From assembly GCF_002339505.1 (NCBI RefSeq), contig NZ_DDJO01000018.1, positions 21,496 through 44,510 on the forward strand: 23,015 nt of DNA. The letters are read 5' to 3'. The notes under the pieces were generated by a model. The model was not told the origin of the DNA, made no database searches, and worked only from the letters and a program-made list of their open reading frames with translations. A program made the position numbers and the translations under genes. The DNA comes from Corynebacterium sp. UBA2622 (GTDB taxonomy: Bacteria; Actinomycetota; Actinomycetes; Mycobacteriales; Mycobacteriaceae). Shown here in pieces: positions 7,031-16,300 of the stretch; positions within the stretch are counted from its first letter, which is position 1, and each line of letters starts with the position of its first letter.

Positions 7031-8503
7031 ATGAGCAACGGATTCGGGTTCTCCTTCCCCTTCAATGGCCGCGGCGACGACGGCGACGGTGACAACGGCG
7101 ACGGCCGCAATGACCGCGACAAGGGTGGCAGCGGTGACGGCGGCAACGGCCGCGCCGACAACCCCTTCGCGGCGTTCAGCTTCGGGCTCGGCGACTCCGC
7201 GGCGGGGTCGGGTCAGGGTGGGAACCTGGGCGACATCCTCAACCAGTTCGGCCAGATGCTCTCCGGAATGGGCTCGACGATGAACAACCGTGACGAGTCC
7301 GACGCGGTGAACTTCGACCTCGCTCTGCGCATGGCGCGCCAGCGGATCACTGAGACGAAGCCGGTTCCCGAGACCGACTCCAACGCCGTCGCCGAGGCCC
7401 TGTGCCTGGTGGATCTGTGGCTGGACGAGTCCACCACCCTTCCCGCCTCCGGGGCGCAGGCCGCCGCCTGGGGCGCCGGGGACTGGCTCGACAACACCAT
7501 GCCCACCTGGAAGCGCCTGGTAAACCCCGTGGCCGAGAACATGGGCCGCGCGCAGATGGAGGCCATGCCCGAGGAGGCCCGCGAGATGATGGGCCCCATG
7601 GCGGGAATGTTCAACCAGGTCAACGCCATGAACTTCGGAATGCAGCTCGGCCACGCGCTGGGCGACCTCGCCCAGCAGGCGCTCACCGGCACCGATTTCG
7701 GCCTGCCCGTCGCCCCGGCCGGGGTCGCGGCGATCCTGCCGCGCAACGCGGCGGGCGTGTCCAAGGACCTCTCCGTGCCGGCGCAGGACGTGCTCGTCTA
7801 CCTTGCGGCGCGTGAGGCGGCCCGCCAGCGCCTGTTCAAGCACGTGCCGTGGCTCGTCGAACGCCTCGTCTCCTCCGTCGAGGAGTACGCCGCCGGGCTC
7901 GAGCTGGACACATCCCACCTGGAGGAGATCGCCCGCTCCCTCAACCTGGAGGCGGGCGACCCGCAGCAGATCCAGGACAAGCTCAACGAGCTGCAGGGCC
8001 AGGACCTCTCCCCGCGGGTGACCTCGCGCAATGCCGCGGCCGCCTCGCGCATGGAGACCCTGCTCGCGCTCGTCGAGGGCTGGGTCGACGTGGTGGTGGA
8101 GGACTCCCTCGGCTCCCGCATCCCCTCCTCCGGGCAGCTGGGTGAGGCGTGGGCGCGCCGCCGCGCCACCGGCGGCTCCGCCGAGAAGGCCTTCGCCAAC
8201 ATCGTCGGCATCGAGCTCGGAGCCCCGAAAGTCCGCGAGGCGGCGGAGCTGTGGCGCCGCGCCAACACCGCGGTCGGGCAGGAGCGGCGCGACGCCGTGT
8301 GGGACCACCCGGACTTCCTGCCCACCGCCGAGGACCTGGACAACCCGGCCGCGTTCATCGACACGCTTCTCGACGACTCCCCCGACACCAACCTGGACGA
8401 GGAGTTCGCCAAGCTGGAGGAGGAAATGCGCAACAACCCCGAGCTGCGCCGCGAGGACGGCGACGGCGGGGACGACGGCAGCCAGGACGGCACCGAGCTC
8501 TAG
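7031..8503 (+). CDS. Zinicin-like metallopeptidase type 2 family protein (TIGR03624-like)
   Basis: A 490-residue protein matching the actinobacterial family named for a zincin-like fold (Rv3195-like). Residues about 13-45 are a Gly/Asp/Asn-rich spacer. Then come a helical domain with DLWLDESTTLP, the block RLFKHVPWLVERL followed by VEEYAAG, the segment LVEGWVDVVVEDS, and a conserved region (GIELGAPKVREAAELW). The C-terminal tail is acidic. I find no canonical HExxH anywhere, so peptidase activity is a family label and is not shown here. The track frame opens earlier at 6986, but the ATG at 7031 fits the -10 spacing and the family N-terminus. It is divergent from the Lon-like protease and convergent with the YgjP-type gene. 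Confidence 0.85.
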   Translation: MSNGFGFSFPFNGRGDDGDGDNGDGRNDRDKGGSGDGGNGRADNPFAAFSFGLGDSAAGSGQGGNLGDILNQFGQMLSGMGSTMNNRDESDAVNFDLALRMARQRITETKPVPETDSNAVAEALCLVDLWLDESTTLPASGAQAAAWGAGDWLDNTMPTWKRLVNPVAENMGRAQMEAMPEEAREMMGPMAGMFNQVNAMNFGMQLGHALGDLAQQALTGTDFGLPVAPAGVAAILPRNAAGVSKDLSVPAQDVLVYLAAREAARQRLFKHVPWLVERLVSSVEEYAAGLELDTSHLEEIARSLNLEAGDPQQIQDKLNELQGQDLSPRVTSRNAAAASRMETLLALVEGWVDVVVEDSLGSRIPSSGQLGEAWARRRATGGSAEKAFANIVGIELGAPKVREAAELWRRANTAVGQERRDAVWDHPDFLPTAEDLDNPAAFIDTLLDDSPDTNLDEEFAKLEEEMRNNPELRREDGDGGDDGSQDGTEL

Positions 8504-8504
8504 G

Positions 8505-8546
8505 AGGGCCCGTTCCGCTGGCTCTCCCGCACCTGAGAGAGGCCCT
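8505..8546. terminator. Possible bidirectional terminator between convergent genes
   Basis: Between the zinicin-like and YgjP-type genes, AGGGCC (8505-8510) can pair with GGCCCT (8541-8546). Nested inside, CTCTC (8522-8526) can pair with GAGAG (8535-8539). The structure is bulged and has no T tract, so this is only a weak call. Confidence 0.3.
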
Positions 8547-9086
8547 TCAGCCCTGCCCTCCGCGCAGGCGCTGGAGGGCCTCCAGGTATCCCCGCGCCCT
8601 TTCCGCCCGTGGCGCCCTGTCGGCCCACGCCCAGAACTCGGCCGAATGCCCCTGAATGAATGTGTGCGTGAGCTCGTGCACGATGACGGAGTCCAGCACG
8701 TAGTCGGGGGCATCACGCAGCCTGTCGCTGATGCGGATGTCGCCGGTGGAGACGGTGCACGAACCCCACCTTGTGTTCTGGTTGCCCACCCAGCGGATCG
8801 ACCCGGGACGCGCTCGCCCCTCCAGGACCGAGCGGTTGAGCTCGCGCGCCCGGCGCTCGAGGTCCGTGTCCGAGCGGGCGGATGAGGTGGACTTCCTGCG
8901 GAGCCGCGCCACCATCTCTTCCACGGCCTCGCGCTCCTGCGCCGCGGTGAAGGAGGCGGGGATGCGCACCTCTACGACCCCGCCGACTTCGCGGGCCTGG
9001 ATCGTTCGTGTGCGGCGCGCCGAGCGGATCACCCGCACCTCGGGCACCGGCTGGGCCCCCGGCGCTCCAGCGGATTCGGTTCCCAT
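8547..9086 (-). CDS. YgjP-like (DUF45) metallopeptidase
   Basis: A 179-residue soluble protein of the YgjP/DUF45 group of zinc metalloproteases. Diagnostic motifs are NTRWGSC (104-110), HELTH (H137, E138, H141) and the following H147 in GHSAEFW, which together form a zinc site. Family proteins are usually about 160-240 residues, so it appears complete. Its cellular role is unknown. The ATG at 9086 has TAGGAT ending 8 nt upstream and no Shine-Dalgarno, suggesting leaderless expression. It is convergent with the zinicin-like gene and divergent from the CxxC protein. Confidence 0.88.
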   Translation of the reverse strand: MGTESAGAPGAQPVPEVRVIRSARRTRTIQAREVGGVVEVRIPASFTAAQEREAVEEMVARLRRKSTSSARSDTDLERRARELNRSVLEGRARPGSIRWVGNQNTRWGSCTVSTGDIRISDRLRDAPDYVLDSVIVHELTHTFIQGHSAEFWAWADRAPRAERARGYLEALQRLRGGQG

Positions 9087-9094
9087 GACAAGCC

Positions 9095-9100
9095 ATCCTA
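9095..9100 (-). promoter_or_regulatory. Putative -10 box of the YgjP-type gene
   Basis: On the minus strand TAGGAT ends 8 nt before the ATG at 9086, consistent with a leaderless transcript. A matching -35 is not apparent. Confidence 0.4.
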
Positions 9101-9202
9101 TCTGTGCTGCAATGGATCCCGATCGCCCCGCTCGTGGGGAGCCGGCCTGCGGGGCGGGTTTCGGGGCTGTGATTCGGGATGCGTTTCGGGGGGGGAGGCA
9201 CC

Positions 9203-10048
9203 ATGGCGCTCGAGGGATCGACGATCATGCGTTTCGCGCCCGGCGCCACCGTATTCGCGCGCGGCCCGGGCAGCCTGCAGTTCGGGGCGGACGCGACGCG
9301 CAGCGGGATCGTCGAAACGCCCGCCGCCGGGCCTCTCGCGGGGGTGCTGCGCACCCTGCGCTCCCCCACCCGCCTGGAGTGGCTCGTCGAAACAGCCCGC
9401 GCGGAATGCGGCCTTGAGCCGGAGGAGATCCTGAGCCTCGTGGCCGACCTGCTCTCCTACCGCGTGCTCGTCACCACCCCGCCGTCGGCGGCCCTACTCG
9501 TGGGGCGCACCCCGCTTGGCGACGCCCTCCTTTCCCTCCTGGCCAGCGCCCGCATGCAGGTGCGCACCCCGCTGCGCCGGGAGAGCCACGAACGCTTCCT
9601 CGCCAACAGCGACCGCTCGCTGCCGCTGTTGGTTGTGGACCAGCTCGTCTCCGCCACCCACCTCGCGCATCTGACGCGCCAGCGCTCGGGGCCCATCGTT
9701 CCCGTCTCCCTCGTCGACGCCCGCGTATTCGTCGGCCCCGTGGGGATGGACCGCAGCGGGCCGTGCCTGCACTGCGCCCACCTCTACCACGTGGACCGGG
9801 ACGCGAACTGGGCCCGCGTGGCCCGCGCCATCCGCGACGACCCGCCGGAGCCGGACCCGCTGGTCATCGCCGCCGGGGCCGCCGCGGCGGCGCGGGTGGT
9901 GCGCCGGATTTGCGGCGCCCCCGACCCGCCCGGGGTGTCCGCGGAGCACCCGGCGCGGGGTCTGCGGCTCATTGTCGACCCCTTCGGTCCGGAACCGGAG
10001 ATCCGGGAGGAAGTGCCGCCGCACCCGAGCTGCCCGGTGTGCTACTGA
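9203..10048 (+). CDS. Bacteriocin-cyclodehydratase-like domain protein (TIGR03882-like)
   Basis: A 281-residue protein resembling the partner (E1/ThiF-like) domain of thiazole/oxazole peptide cyclodehydratases; Rv3196 is the syntenic mycobacterial counterpart as I recall. Visible features are a winged-helix-like N-terminal half (about 50-90), a short Rossmann-like strand LLVGRTPLGDALL (98-110), and two zinc-type pairs, C188/C191 in GPCLHC and C277/C280 in SCPVCY at the very C-terminus. The glycine-rich ATP site of true E1 enzymes is not evident. No YcaO, precursor peptide or oxidase gene is nearby, so toxin synthesis is unlikely. The start at 9203 is chosen for GGGGAGG four bases upstream; an ATG at 9179 in frame is possible. 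Confidence 0.75.
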   Translation: MALEGSTIMRFAPGATVFARGPGSLQFGADATRSGIVETPAAGPLAGVLRTLRSPTRLEWLVETARAECGLEPEEILSLVADLLSYRVLVTTPPSAALLVGRTPLGDALLSLLASARMQVRTPLRRESHERFLANSDRSLPLLVVDQLVSATHLAHLTRQRSGPIVPVSLVDARVFVGPVGMDRSGPCLHCAHLYHVDRDANWARVARAIRDDPPEPDPLVIAAGAAAAARVVRRICGAPDPPGVSAEHPARGLRLIVDPFGPEPEIREEVPPHPSCPVCY

Positions 10049-10070
10049 GGCAGCCCGGAAGCGCGCGGGC

Positions 10071-12119
10071 TCAGCGGAACTGGGCGATGGTCTCCAGGAC
10101 CCCCTCGCCGAAGTTCTGCACCTTCGCCGGGCCGACACCGGAGATGTCCAGCAATTCGCGCGGCGTGGCCGGCAACTCCTCGGCGATGGAGAGGAGCGTG
10201 GCGTCCGTGAACACCATGAAGGGCGGGAACCCTCCCTCCCGGGCTACGTCGAGACGCCAAGCCTTCAGGGCCAGGAACGCGTCCTCGTTGTAGTCCGGCT
10301 CGCACTCGTTGTGCCGGCCCAGGGACTTCTCCGCCGGGGTGTCCAGGGGGTTGCCGCACACCCGGCACGCGCGGGCCCGCTTGAGGCGCTGCGGGGTGTT
10401 CTCCACCTCAAGGTTGGGGGCGATGCCGTCGAGGAAGCGCGAGCGGCTGCGGCTCTTGCGCCCGCCCTCCTGGCGGGCGAGGGACCAGGAGAGCCCCAGG
10501 TGCTCGCGGGCGCGTGTGACGCCGACATAGAAGAGGCGGCGCTCCTCCTCGATCTGGTCGTCGCCCGCCTTGATGGCGTGGGAGATGGGAAGGGTGTTCT
10601 CCACCAGCCCGACGAGGAAGACGGCGTCCCATTCCAGGCCCTTCGCGGCGTGAAGGCTGGCCAGGGTCACCCCGTCGACGGCGGGCGGCTGCTTCGCCTC
10701 CGCGCGCTGGCGCAGGGAGCGCAGGACGTCGACTAGCGTGGCGGCCTCACCGCGGGTCACGATCTCTTCGATGAGATCCACGAGCGCGGACAGCGTCTGC
10801 CAGCGCTCGCGGGCCTGGGCGCCCTCGGGCTCGGTGGGGGTCAGGCCGAGGGGCGCGAGCGCGGCCCGGGAGACGGTGACGGGGTCGTCCGGCAGGTCGG
10901 TGCGGCGGGCGGCGGCAACGAGGGCCGAGGTGGCCTCGCGGATTTCGGGGCGCTGGAAGAAACCCTCACCCCCGCGGACCTGGTAGACGATGCCGGCGTC
11001 CGAGAGGGCCGCCTCGAACGCGGCGGACTGGGCGTTGATGCGGTAGAGGACCGCGATTTCACGGGCGGGGACACCGTCGTCGAGAAGCTTGCGGATGGCC
11101 GCGGCGACCTCGCGGGCCTCGGTGGGTTCGTCGTCGTAGGCGTTGAATGTCGGTGCCGGGCCGTTGGGGCGCATGCCCTCGAGCTCGAGCCGGGTGCCCG
11201 CCACGCGGCCCGATGCCTTGCCGATGACCTCGTTGGCGAGCGAGGTGATCTGCGGCGTGGAGCGGTAGTCGCGCTGCAGCTTCACGACGGTCGCGTGGGC
11301 GTACGTGCGCGAGAAATTGAGCAGGTAGTCGGGGGTGGCCCCGGTGAAGGAATAGATGGTCTGGTTGGCGTCGCCGACGACGGTGAGGTCGTCGCGCTGG
11401 CCGAGCCACCCCTCGAGGACCCGCTGCTGCAGCGGTGTGACGTCCTGGTACTCGTCCACCACGAAGCTCTGGTACTGGGTGCGGAACTCCTCCGCCACCG
11501 CGGGCGCGTGCTCGAGGGCGCCGGCGACGTGGAGCAGGAGGTCGTCGAAGTCGAGGAGCATGCCCTCCGGGCTCGACTTCGCCTCCTCGTACATGCGGTA
11601 GACGTCCGCGACCTTGGCGGGGTCGGCCGGGGGTGTGCGTTTCGTGCCGGAGACCCGCTCGACGTACTCGTCGGCGCCGATCACGGAGGCCTTCGCCCAC
11701 TCGATCTCGCTGAGCAGGTCGCGCACCATGTCCTTGCCGGAATCCAGACCGGCGGCGCGGGCGGCGCGGCCCACGAGGGGGAACTTGTTGTCCAGCAGCC
11801 GCCACGGCATGTCGCCGGCGATCTGGGGCCAGAAGTAGCGCAGTTGGCGCATCGCGGCGGCGTGGAAGGTGCGCGCCTGCACCCCGCCGATGCCCATGGT
11901 GCGCAGGCGGTCGCGCATCTCCCCTGCGGCGCGCTGCGTGAACGTGACGGCGAGGACCTTCTGGGGCGAGACCATGCCCTGGTCGATGAGGTGGGCGATG
12001 CGGTAGGTGATCGTGCGGGTTTTGCCGGTGCCCGCGCCGGCGAGGATGCATACGGGCCCGCGGGGCGCGGTGGCGGCGACGCGCTGGTCGTCGTCGAGGA
12101 GGGAGAGGTCGATCGTCAT
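10071..12119 (-). CDS. uvrD2: ATP-dependent DNA helicase UvrD2 (SF1)
   Basis: A 682-residue 3'-5' DNA helicase of the actinobacterial UvrD2 type. It has all SF1 motifs: Walker A AGAGTGKT (27-34), motif II VDEYQD, motif III GDANQTIYSFTGA, motif V HAAKGLEWD and motif VI FYVGVTRARE. The C-terminus carries a small zinc-ribbon-like module (C585, C588, H603, C606) and then an HRDC domain (about 613-682). Mycobacterial UvrD2 has a tetracysteine module here, so the histidine is notable. The ATG at 12119 follows AGGA by four bases. The gene lies 60 bp downstream of the K+ channel on the same strand with no obvious terminator between, so it is probably the end of the adnAB-channel unit. Confidence 0.95.
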   Translation of the reverse strand: MTIDLSLLDDDQRVAATAPRGPVCILAGAGTGKTRTITYRIAHLIDQGMVSPQKVLAVTFTQRAAGEMRDRLRTMGIGGVQARTFHAAAMRQLRYFWPQIAGDMPWRLLDNKFPLVGRAARAAGLDSGKDMVRDLLSEIEWAKASVIGADEYVERVSGTKRTPPADPAKVADVYRMYEEAKSSPEGMLLDFDDLLLHVAGALEHAPAVAEEFRTQYQSFVVDEYQDVTPLQQRVLEGWLGQRDDLTVVGDANQTIYSFTGATPDYLLNFSRTYAHATVVKLQRDYRSTPQITSLANEVIGKASGRVAGTRLELEGMRPNGPAPTFNAYDDEPTEAREVAAAIRKLLDDGVPAREIAVLYRINAQSAAFEAALSDAGIVYQVRGGEGFFQRPEIREATSALVAAARRTDLPDDPVTVSRAALAPLGLTPTEPEGAQARERWQTLSALVDLIEEIVTRGEAATLVDVLRSLRQRAEAKQPPAVDGVTLASLHAAKGLEWDAVFLVGLVENTLPISHAIKAGDDQIEEERRLFYVGVTRAREHLGLSWSLARQEGGRKSRSRSRFLDGIAPNLEVENTPQRLKRARACRVCGNPLDTPAEKSLGRHNECEPDYNEDAFLALKAWRLDVAREGGFPPFMVFTDATLLSIAEELPATPRELLDISGVGPAKVQNFGEGVLETIAQFR

Positions 12120-12179
12120 GGTGTCCTAGGAGTCTCGCGGGGTCTGGCGGCATCTGGCGGGTGCGGGTCGGCCGTGGTT

Positions 12180-13298
12180 TTACTCCCGCGGCACGACGGG
12201 GTCGCTGGACGTGGGCGATTCCTGGGTGTGGCGCACGTAGAGCAGGCGGTCTCCCGGCTCGACCGTCTCGGCCTCCGGCGAGTCGATGCGGTAGAGCTCG
12301 CCGGAGCGCACCACGCCGAGGACGATGTCGGCGAGGTGGCGCGGGTTCGCCCCGACCTCGTCGTCGCCGATGGGCCGCTCGGCCACGGTGAAGCCCTCGT
12401 CGGGGCTCAGCAGGTCCTCCATCATCGCCACCACGGGCGGGGTGACGGTGGCCAGCCCAAGGAGGCGCCCGGCGGTCTCGGAGGAGACGACCACGGAATC
12501 GGCACCCGACTGCATGAGCAGGTGCTGATTCTCACTCTCGCGGACGCTGGCGACGATCATCGCGGTGGGGGCCAGCTCGCGGACGGACAGGGTGACCAGC
12601 ACCGCGGTGTCGTCCGAGGAGGGCGCAACGACCACGGAACGCGCCCGGCTCGCCCCGGCGATGTTGAGCACCGCCGACTTCGTGGCGTTGCCCTGCACGG
12701 TGACCAGGCCGCGCTTCTCGGCGCGGGAGAGGACGACGGGGTCGGCGTCGATGACGACGATGCTGGACGGGGAGGCACCGTCCGCGAGCAGGGCGTCGAT
12801 GGCGGAGCGGCCCTTGGTGCCGTAGCCGATGATGATGGTGTGGTTGCGCAAGGTTCTCCTCCACTGCTGGATCTGGAGCGTCCGACGGGAATCCTCCGTC
12901 AGCACGGACAGGGTGGTGCCGACCAGGAGCATGAGGAACGCGATCCTGAACGGCATGATGACCAGGATGTTCACCAACCGCGCGCTCTGGGTGACCGGAG
13001 TGATGTCACCGTAACCCGTCGTCGACAGGGTCACGGCGGAATAGTAGACGGCGTCGATGAAGGTCAGCGGCTCGGAATAACCGTGGCGGTCGAAGTAGAC
13101 GGTGATGGAGACTGCCACGACGATCAAAGTCGCGTACAGGAAACGCCGGGTGATCAGCTTCCAGGGCGTGGAGCGCTCGGAGGTGGGGATGCGCACGACG
13201 TCGAGAAGCGTGTGGACGGGCGTTTCCTCCATGCCGGGGTTTCCCTGAAACCTGTCGCGCCACGTCACCTGCGGCATGATGCTCCCGATCCGCTTCAC
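12180..13298 (-). CDS. cglK: Potassium channel with RCK domain, CglK-like
   Basis: A 372-residue two-helix K+ channel. TM1 is at about 51-69, a pore helix leads to the selectivity filter TTGYGD (93-98), and TM2 is at about 106-130. A cytoplasmic TrkA-N/RCK Rossmann domain begins with GYGTKG (158-163), and a TrkA-C-like part ends the protein. C. glutamicum CglK, in the same position next to the UvrD-type genes, mediates K+ uptake needed for growth at acid pH; the symbol is given by that similarity and context. The GTG at 13298 is preceded by AAGGGG, which overlaps the TAA of adnB 11 bp upstream, so translation is likely coupled. ATG at 13277 is an alternative start. Confidence 0.9.
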   Translation of the reverse strand: MKRIGSIMPQVTWRDRFQGNPGMEETPVHTLLDVVRIPTSERSTPWKLITRRFLYATLIVVAVSITVYFDRHGYSEPLTFIDAVYYSAVTLSTTGYGDITPVTQSARLVNILVIMPFRIAFLMLLVGTTLSVLTEDSRRTLQIQQWRRTLRNHTIIIGYGTKGRSAIDALLADGASPSSIVVIDADPVVLSRAEKRGLVTVQGNATKSAVLNIAGASRARSVVVAPSSDDTAVLVTLSVRELAPTAMIVASVRESENQHLLMQSGADSVVVSSETAGRLLGLATVTPPVVAMMEDLLSPDEGFTVAERPIGDDEVGANPRHLADIVLGVVRSGELYRIDSPEAETVEPGDRLLYVRHTQESPTSSDPVVPRE

Positions 13299-13309
13299 CG
13301 TCGCGCCCC

Positions 13310-16300
13310 TTACTGTTGTGTTCCCTCACCGAACTTTAACCCGCCCGCGGAGGATTGCCGAAGCAGCTCCCCGAGCTGGTCGCGGTCCGGCAGGTCGGCG
13401 GGGCTGTAGTCCTCGCCCGTGCGCACGTAGAAGAACACGGCGCGCACCTCGCGGCCGTCTCCGGCGATCCGCCTCCACGCCTCCCGGTAGACGGCGAGCT
13501 GCAGCTTCGTGGCCTCCATCTCCCCCGCCGTGGGGCGGGCACCCGTCTTCCAGTCCACGACGGTCCACCCGTCCACATCCTCGAACACGGCGTCCATGCG
13601 GCCGCGCACCACGGAGTCGCCGAGCGCGAGCTCGAAGGGGTGCTCCACGTACGCCGGGGTGCGGTGCGCCCACGGGCTGGCCTCGAAGCTCGCCTTGAGC
13701 CGCTCGAGCGTCTGCTTGTCGACGTCCTCCTCGTCGCTTCCGGGCAACTCGTCCTCACTCAGGAGCGGGCGTGCGCCGTAGAACTCCTCCAGCCACTCGT
13801 GGAACGCGGTGCCGCGCTTGGCGTAGGCGTTGGGCTTGAAGGGAACGGGCCGGCGTGCGCGGCGGGCGAACTGCACCGGGTCCGCCTTGATGGCCACGAC
13901 GTCGGAGGCGGTCAGCTCGCCCGGGATCACCACGGGCACCTCGGCGGCGAGCTCCGCCTCGTGCTCGTCGATGAGCGCGGTGGTGTCGCGCTCCCAGAGG
14001 GAGAACAGCTCCCCCTCCGCGGCGGGCGGCAGCTCCGTACGGGCGCGCTCGACCGCCGCGGCGGCCCGCGCCTCCCGGGGGTGCACGTCCAGGTGGGGCC
14101 AGAGGCCCTCCCGCGCGGGCGCATCCCCGCGCTCCCCGTCTGCTGCGCCGGCTTCGGCGTCCGGCCCCCAGCAGACGACGCGTTCCTCCGGCACGAGCGG
14201 GCGCAGGGACTCGAAATGACCGTAGGGGGCGTGGGATTTCACGTGCCCGGCGCTCCGCTCGGCACCGGTGATGAGCAGCTTGCGCGCCGAGCGGGTCAGC
14301 GCGACGTAGAAGAGGCGGGCGGCCTCCTCCCTCAACGTGTCGCGTTTTTCATCGATGTAATGCTTCCCGGCCTGCTCGAACTCCTTCCGGTCGCCCGCCT
14401 CCTCGAAGGCGGCGAACTCCTCCTCCGGCAGGTGCTTGATGAAGGTCAGGAATGTTTCCGCCTTGGCGTCGTAGGTGTCCGAATCGGCGTGGACGACGGC
14501 GACGGTGTCCCACTCGAGCCCCTTCGCCTTGTGGGCGGTGAGAATCTGCACCCTGTCCGAGCTGACCGCGACGGAACCGGGGGTCAGGCCGTCCTCGTGC
14601 GAGCGGGCGAGGTCGAAGTAATCCAGCAGGGAGTCGACGCTGGAGCCGGGGTACGCGGCGACCTCCTCGAGGAGGCGGTCCAGGTGCACCGTGCCGGTGG
14701 CCGAGGGGCGCACCATGGTCTCGGTGCGGATGCCGAAGGCGGAGATGATGTCGGCGAAGAGGTCGGGCAGGCGCTTGCCCAGACTGCCCGTGCGCAGGGT
14801 GCGCAGCTTCGATGCCAGCCGCCTCAACCGGGCGAGCCCCTCCTCCGTGTAGCGCTCGGGCTCGCCCAGATCGGCCACGGCGTCGGTGAGCCCCGCGGGG
14901 CGGTCCGCCGCGGCCATGATGTTTTCGGCGCCGGCCACCAGCTCGGCCAGCTGCTCCCTCAACCGTTCGACGGGGTCGATGTCCCCGGCCGCGGGCGCGT
15001 CCGGGGCCTGCTCCTCGGCGGGCGCGGCGGTTCCGTTCAGGTTGGTCGCCCGCCGGGCCAGGGCGTCCAGGTCCTTGAGCCCCAGACCGACGGCGGGACC
15101 GGCGAGGACGCGCAGGGCGGCGGCGGAGTCGTGGGGGCGAACCAGCATGGTCGCGATGGCGACGGTGTCGGCGACCTCGGGGACGTCGAGAAGCCCGGCG
15201 AGCCCGACGACCTCGTAGGGGACCCCCCGCGCCTCGAGCGCCTCGGCCACCTCCGGGGAGGTCTTGTTCTTGCGCACCAGCACGGCCGCGGAGAATTCCC
15301 TCCCGTGCTCCGTGCACTCGGCGTACTGGGCGGCGAGGTTATCGGCGACGAAGTCGATTTCCTCGTCCTCGTGGCCGAAAAAGCCCAGGGTGACGTCGCC
15401 GGCGCCGGCACCCTCGCGCGGCTGCAGCGGTGCTACCGCACGGTTCTCCCCCGTGCCCAGCAACGCGTCAGAGACGGTGTTCGCCAGGGTGAGCACCTCG
15501 GCGGGGTTGCGCCAGGACGTGGTGAGCTGTTTTTTCGGTGCGGGTGTTCCGTCGGGGAGGGGGAAGTCCTCCACGAAGGCGGCGAGGTTGGCCGCGGTGG
15601 CGCCGCGCCAGCCGTAAATGGCCTGCATCGGATCACCGACCGCGGTGACGGTCAGGGGGTGGGAATGGGGTTCGGCACCGTCACGCCCCTCGCCGAAAAG
15701 GCTGCGGAGGAGGACCCGCTGCGCGTGGGACGTGTCCTGGTACTCATCCAACATCACCACGCGGAACCGGCGGCGCTGGGACTCCCCCACCGACGCGTGG
15801 GCCTGTGCGAGACGGGCGGCCACGGACATCTGCTCGTTGAAGGTGACCAGCCCGCGCCTGCGCAGCTCCGCTCCGAGAGCCTCGGCCAGGGGCAGGTACC
15901 TGGCCCTCAGCTCCTGCTTGGAGCGCCACGTGCCCAGCGCCGCGCTGAACCCGGGTTTCTTCGGCGCCTCCGGCAACTCCTCGGTCTCCTTCAGGAAGAT
16001 CTCCGCGTTCTCCCTGATCGCCTCCGGGTCCCTCAGCTCGTTGCCCATTGAGGAGACGAGCGCGAGCAGGTCCTGCACGACCGTGCCCACGGACGCGTTC
16101 TCGATCCCGTCGGGGAGGAGGTCCCCGCTGAACGATGTGACCACCTCGTGTGCGATGGCGTGCAGCTCGGCATCCGTGATCAGGCGAGCGTCGGGTTCGA
16201 CGGGGACGAGAAGGCCGTACTCGCGGATCAGGTCCCCGGCGTAGGAGTCGTAGGTGGAGACGGAGGGGGCGATGACCGTGAGCGCTGCGGCAAGCTCGCC

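Noticed and set aside
6965..8716. 583-residue minus-strand open frame opposite the zinicin-like gene
   Set aside because: Antisense shadow; it also overlaps the upstream region of the real divergent genes and has no family motif.
9203..10048. A bacteriocin or thiopeptide biosynthesis cluster
   Set aside because: Only one domain resembles that pathway; no YcaO, dehydrogenase, transporter or precursor peptide is present around it.
13355..16051. 898-residue plus-strand open frame opposite adnB
   Set aside because: Low-complexity composition typical of an antisense shadow; the opposite strand encodes a complete helicase-nuclease with all catalytic motifs.
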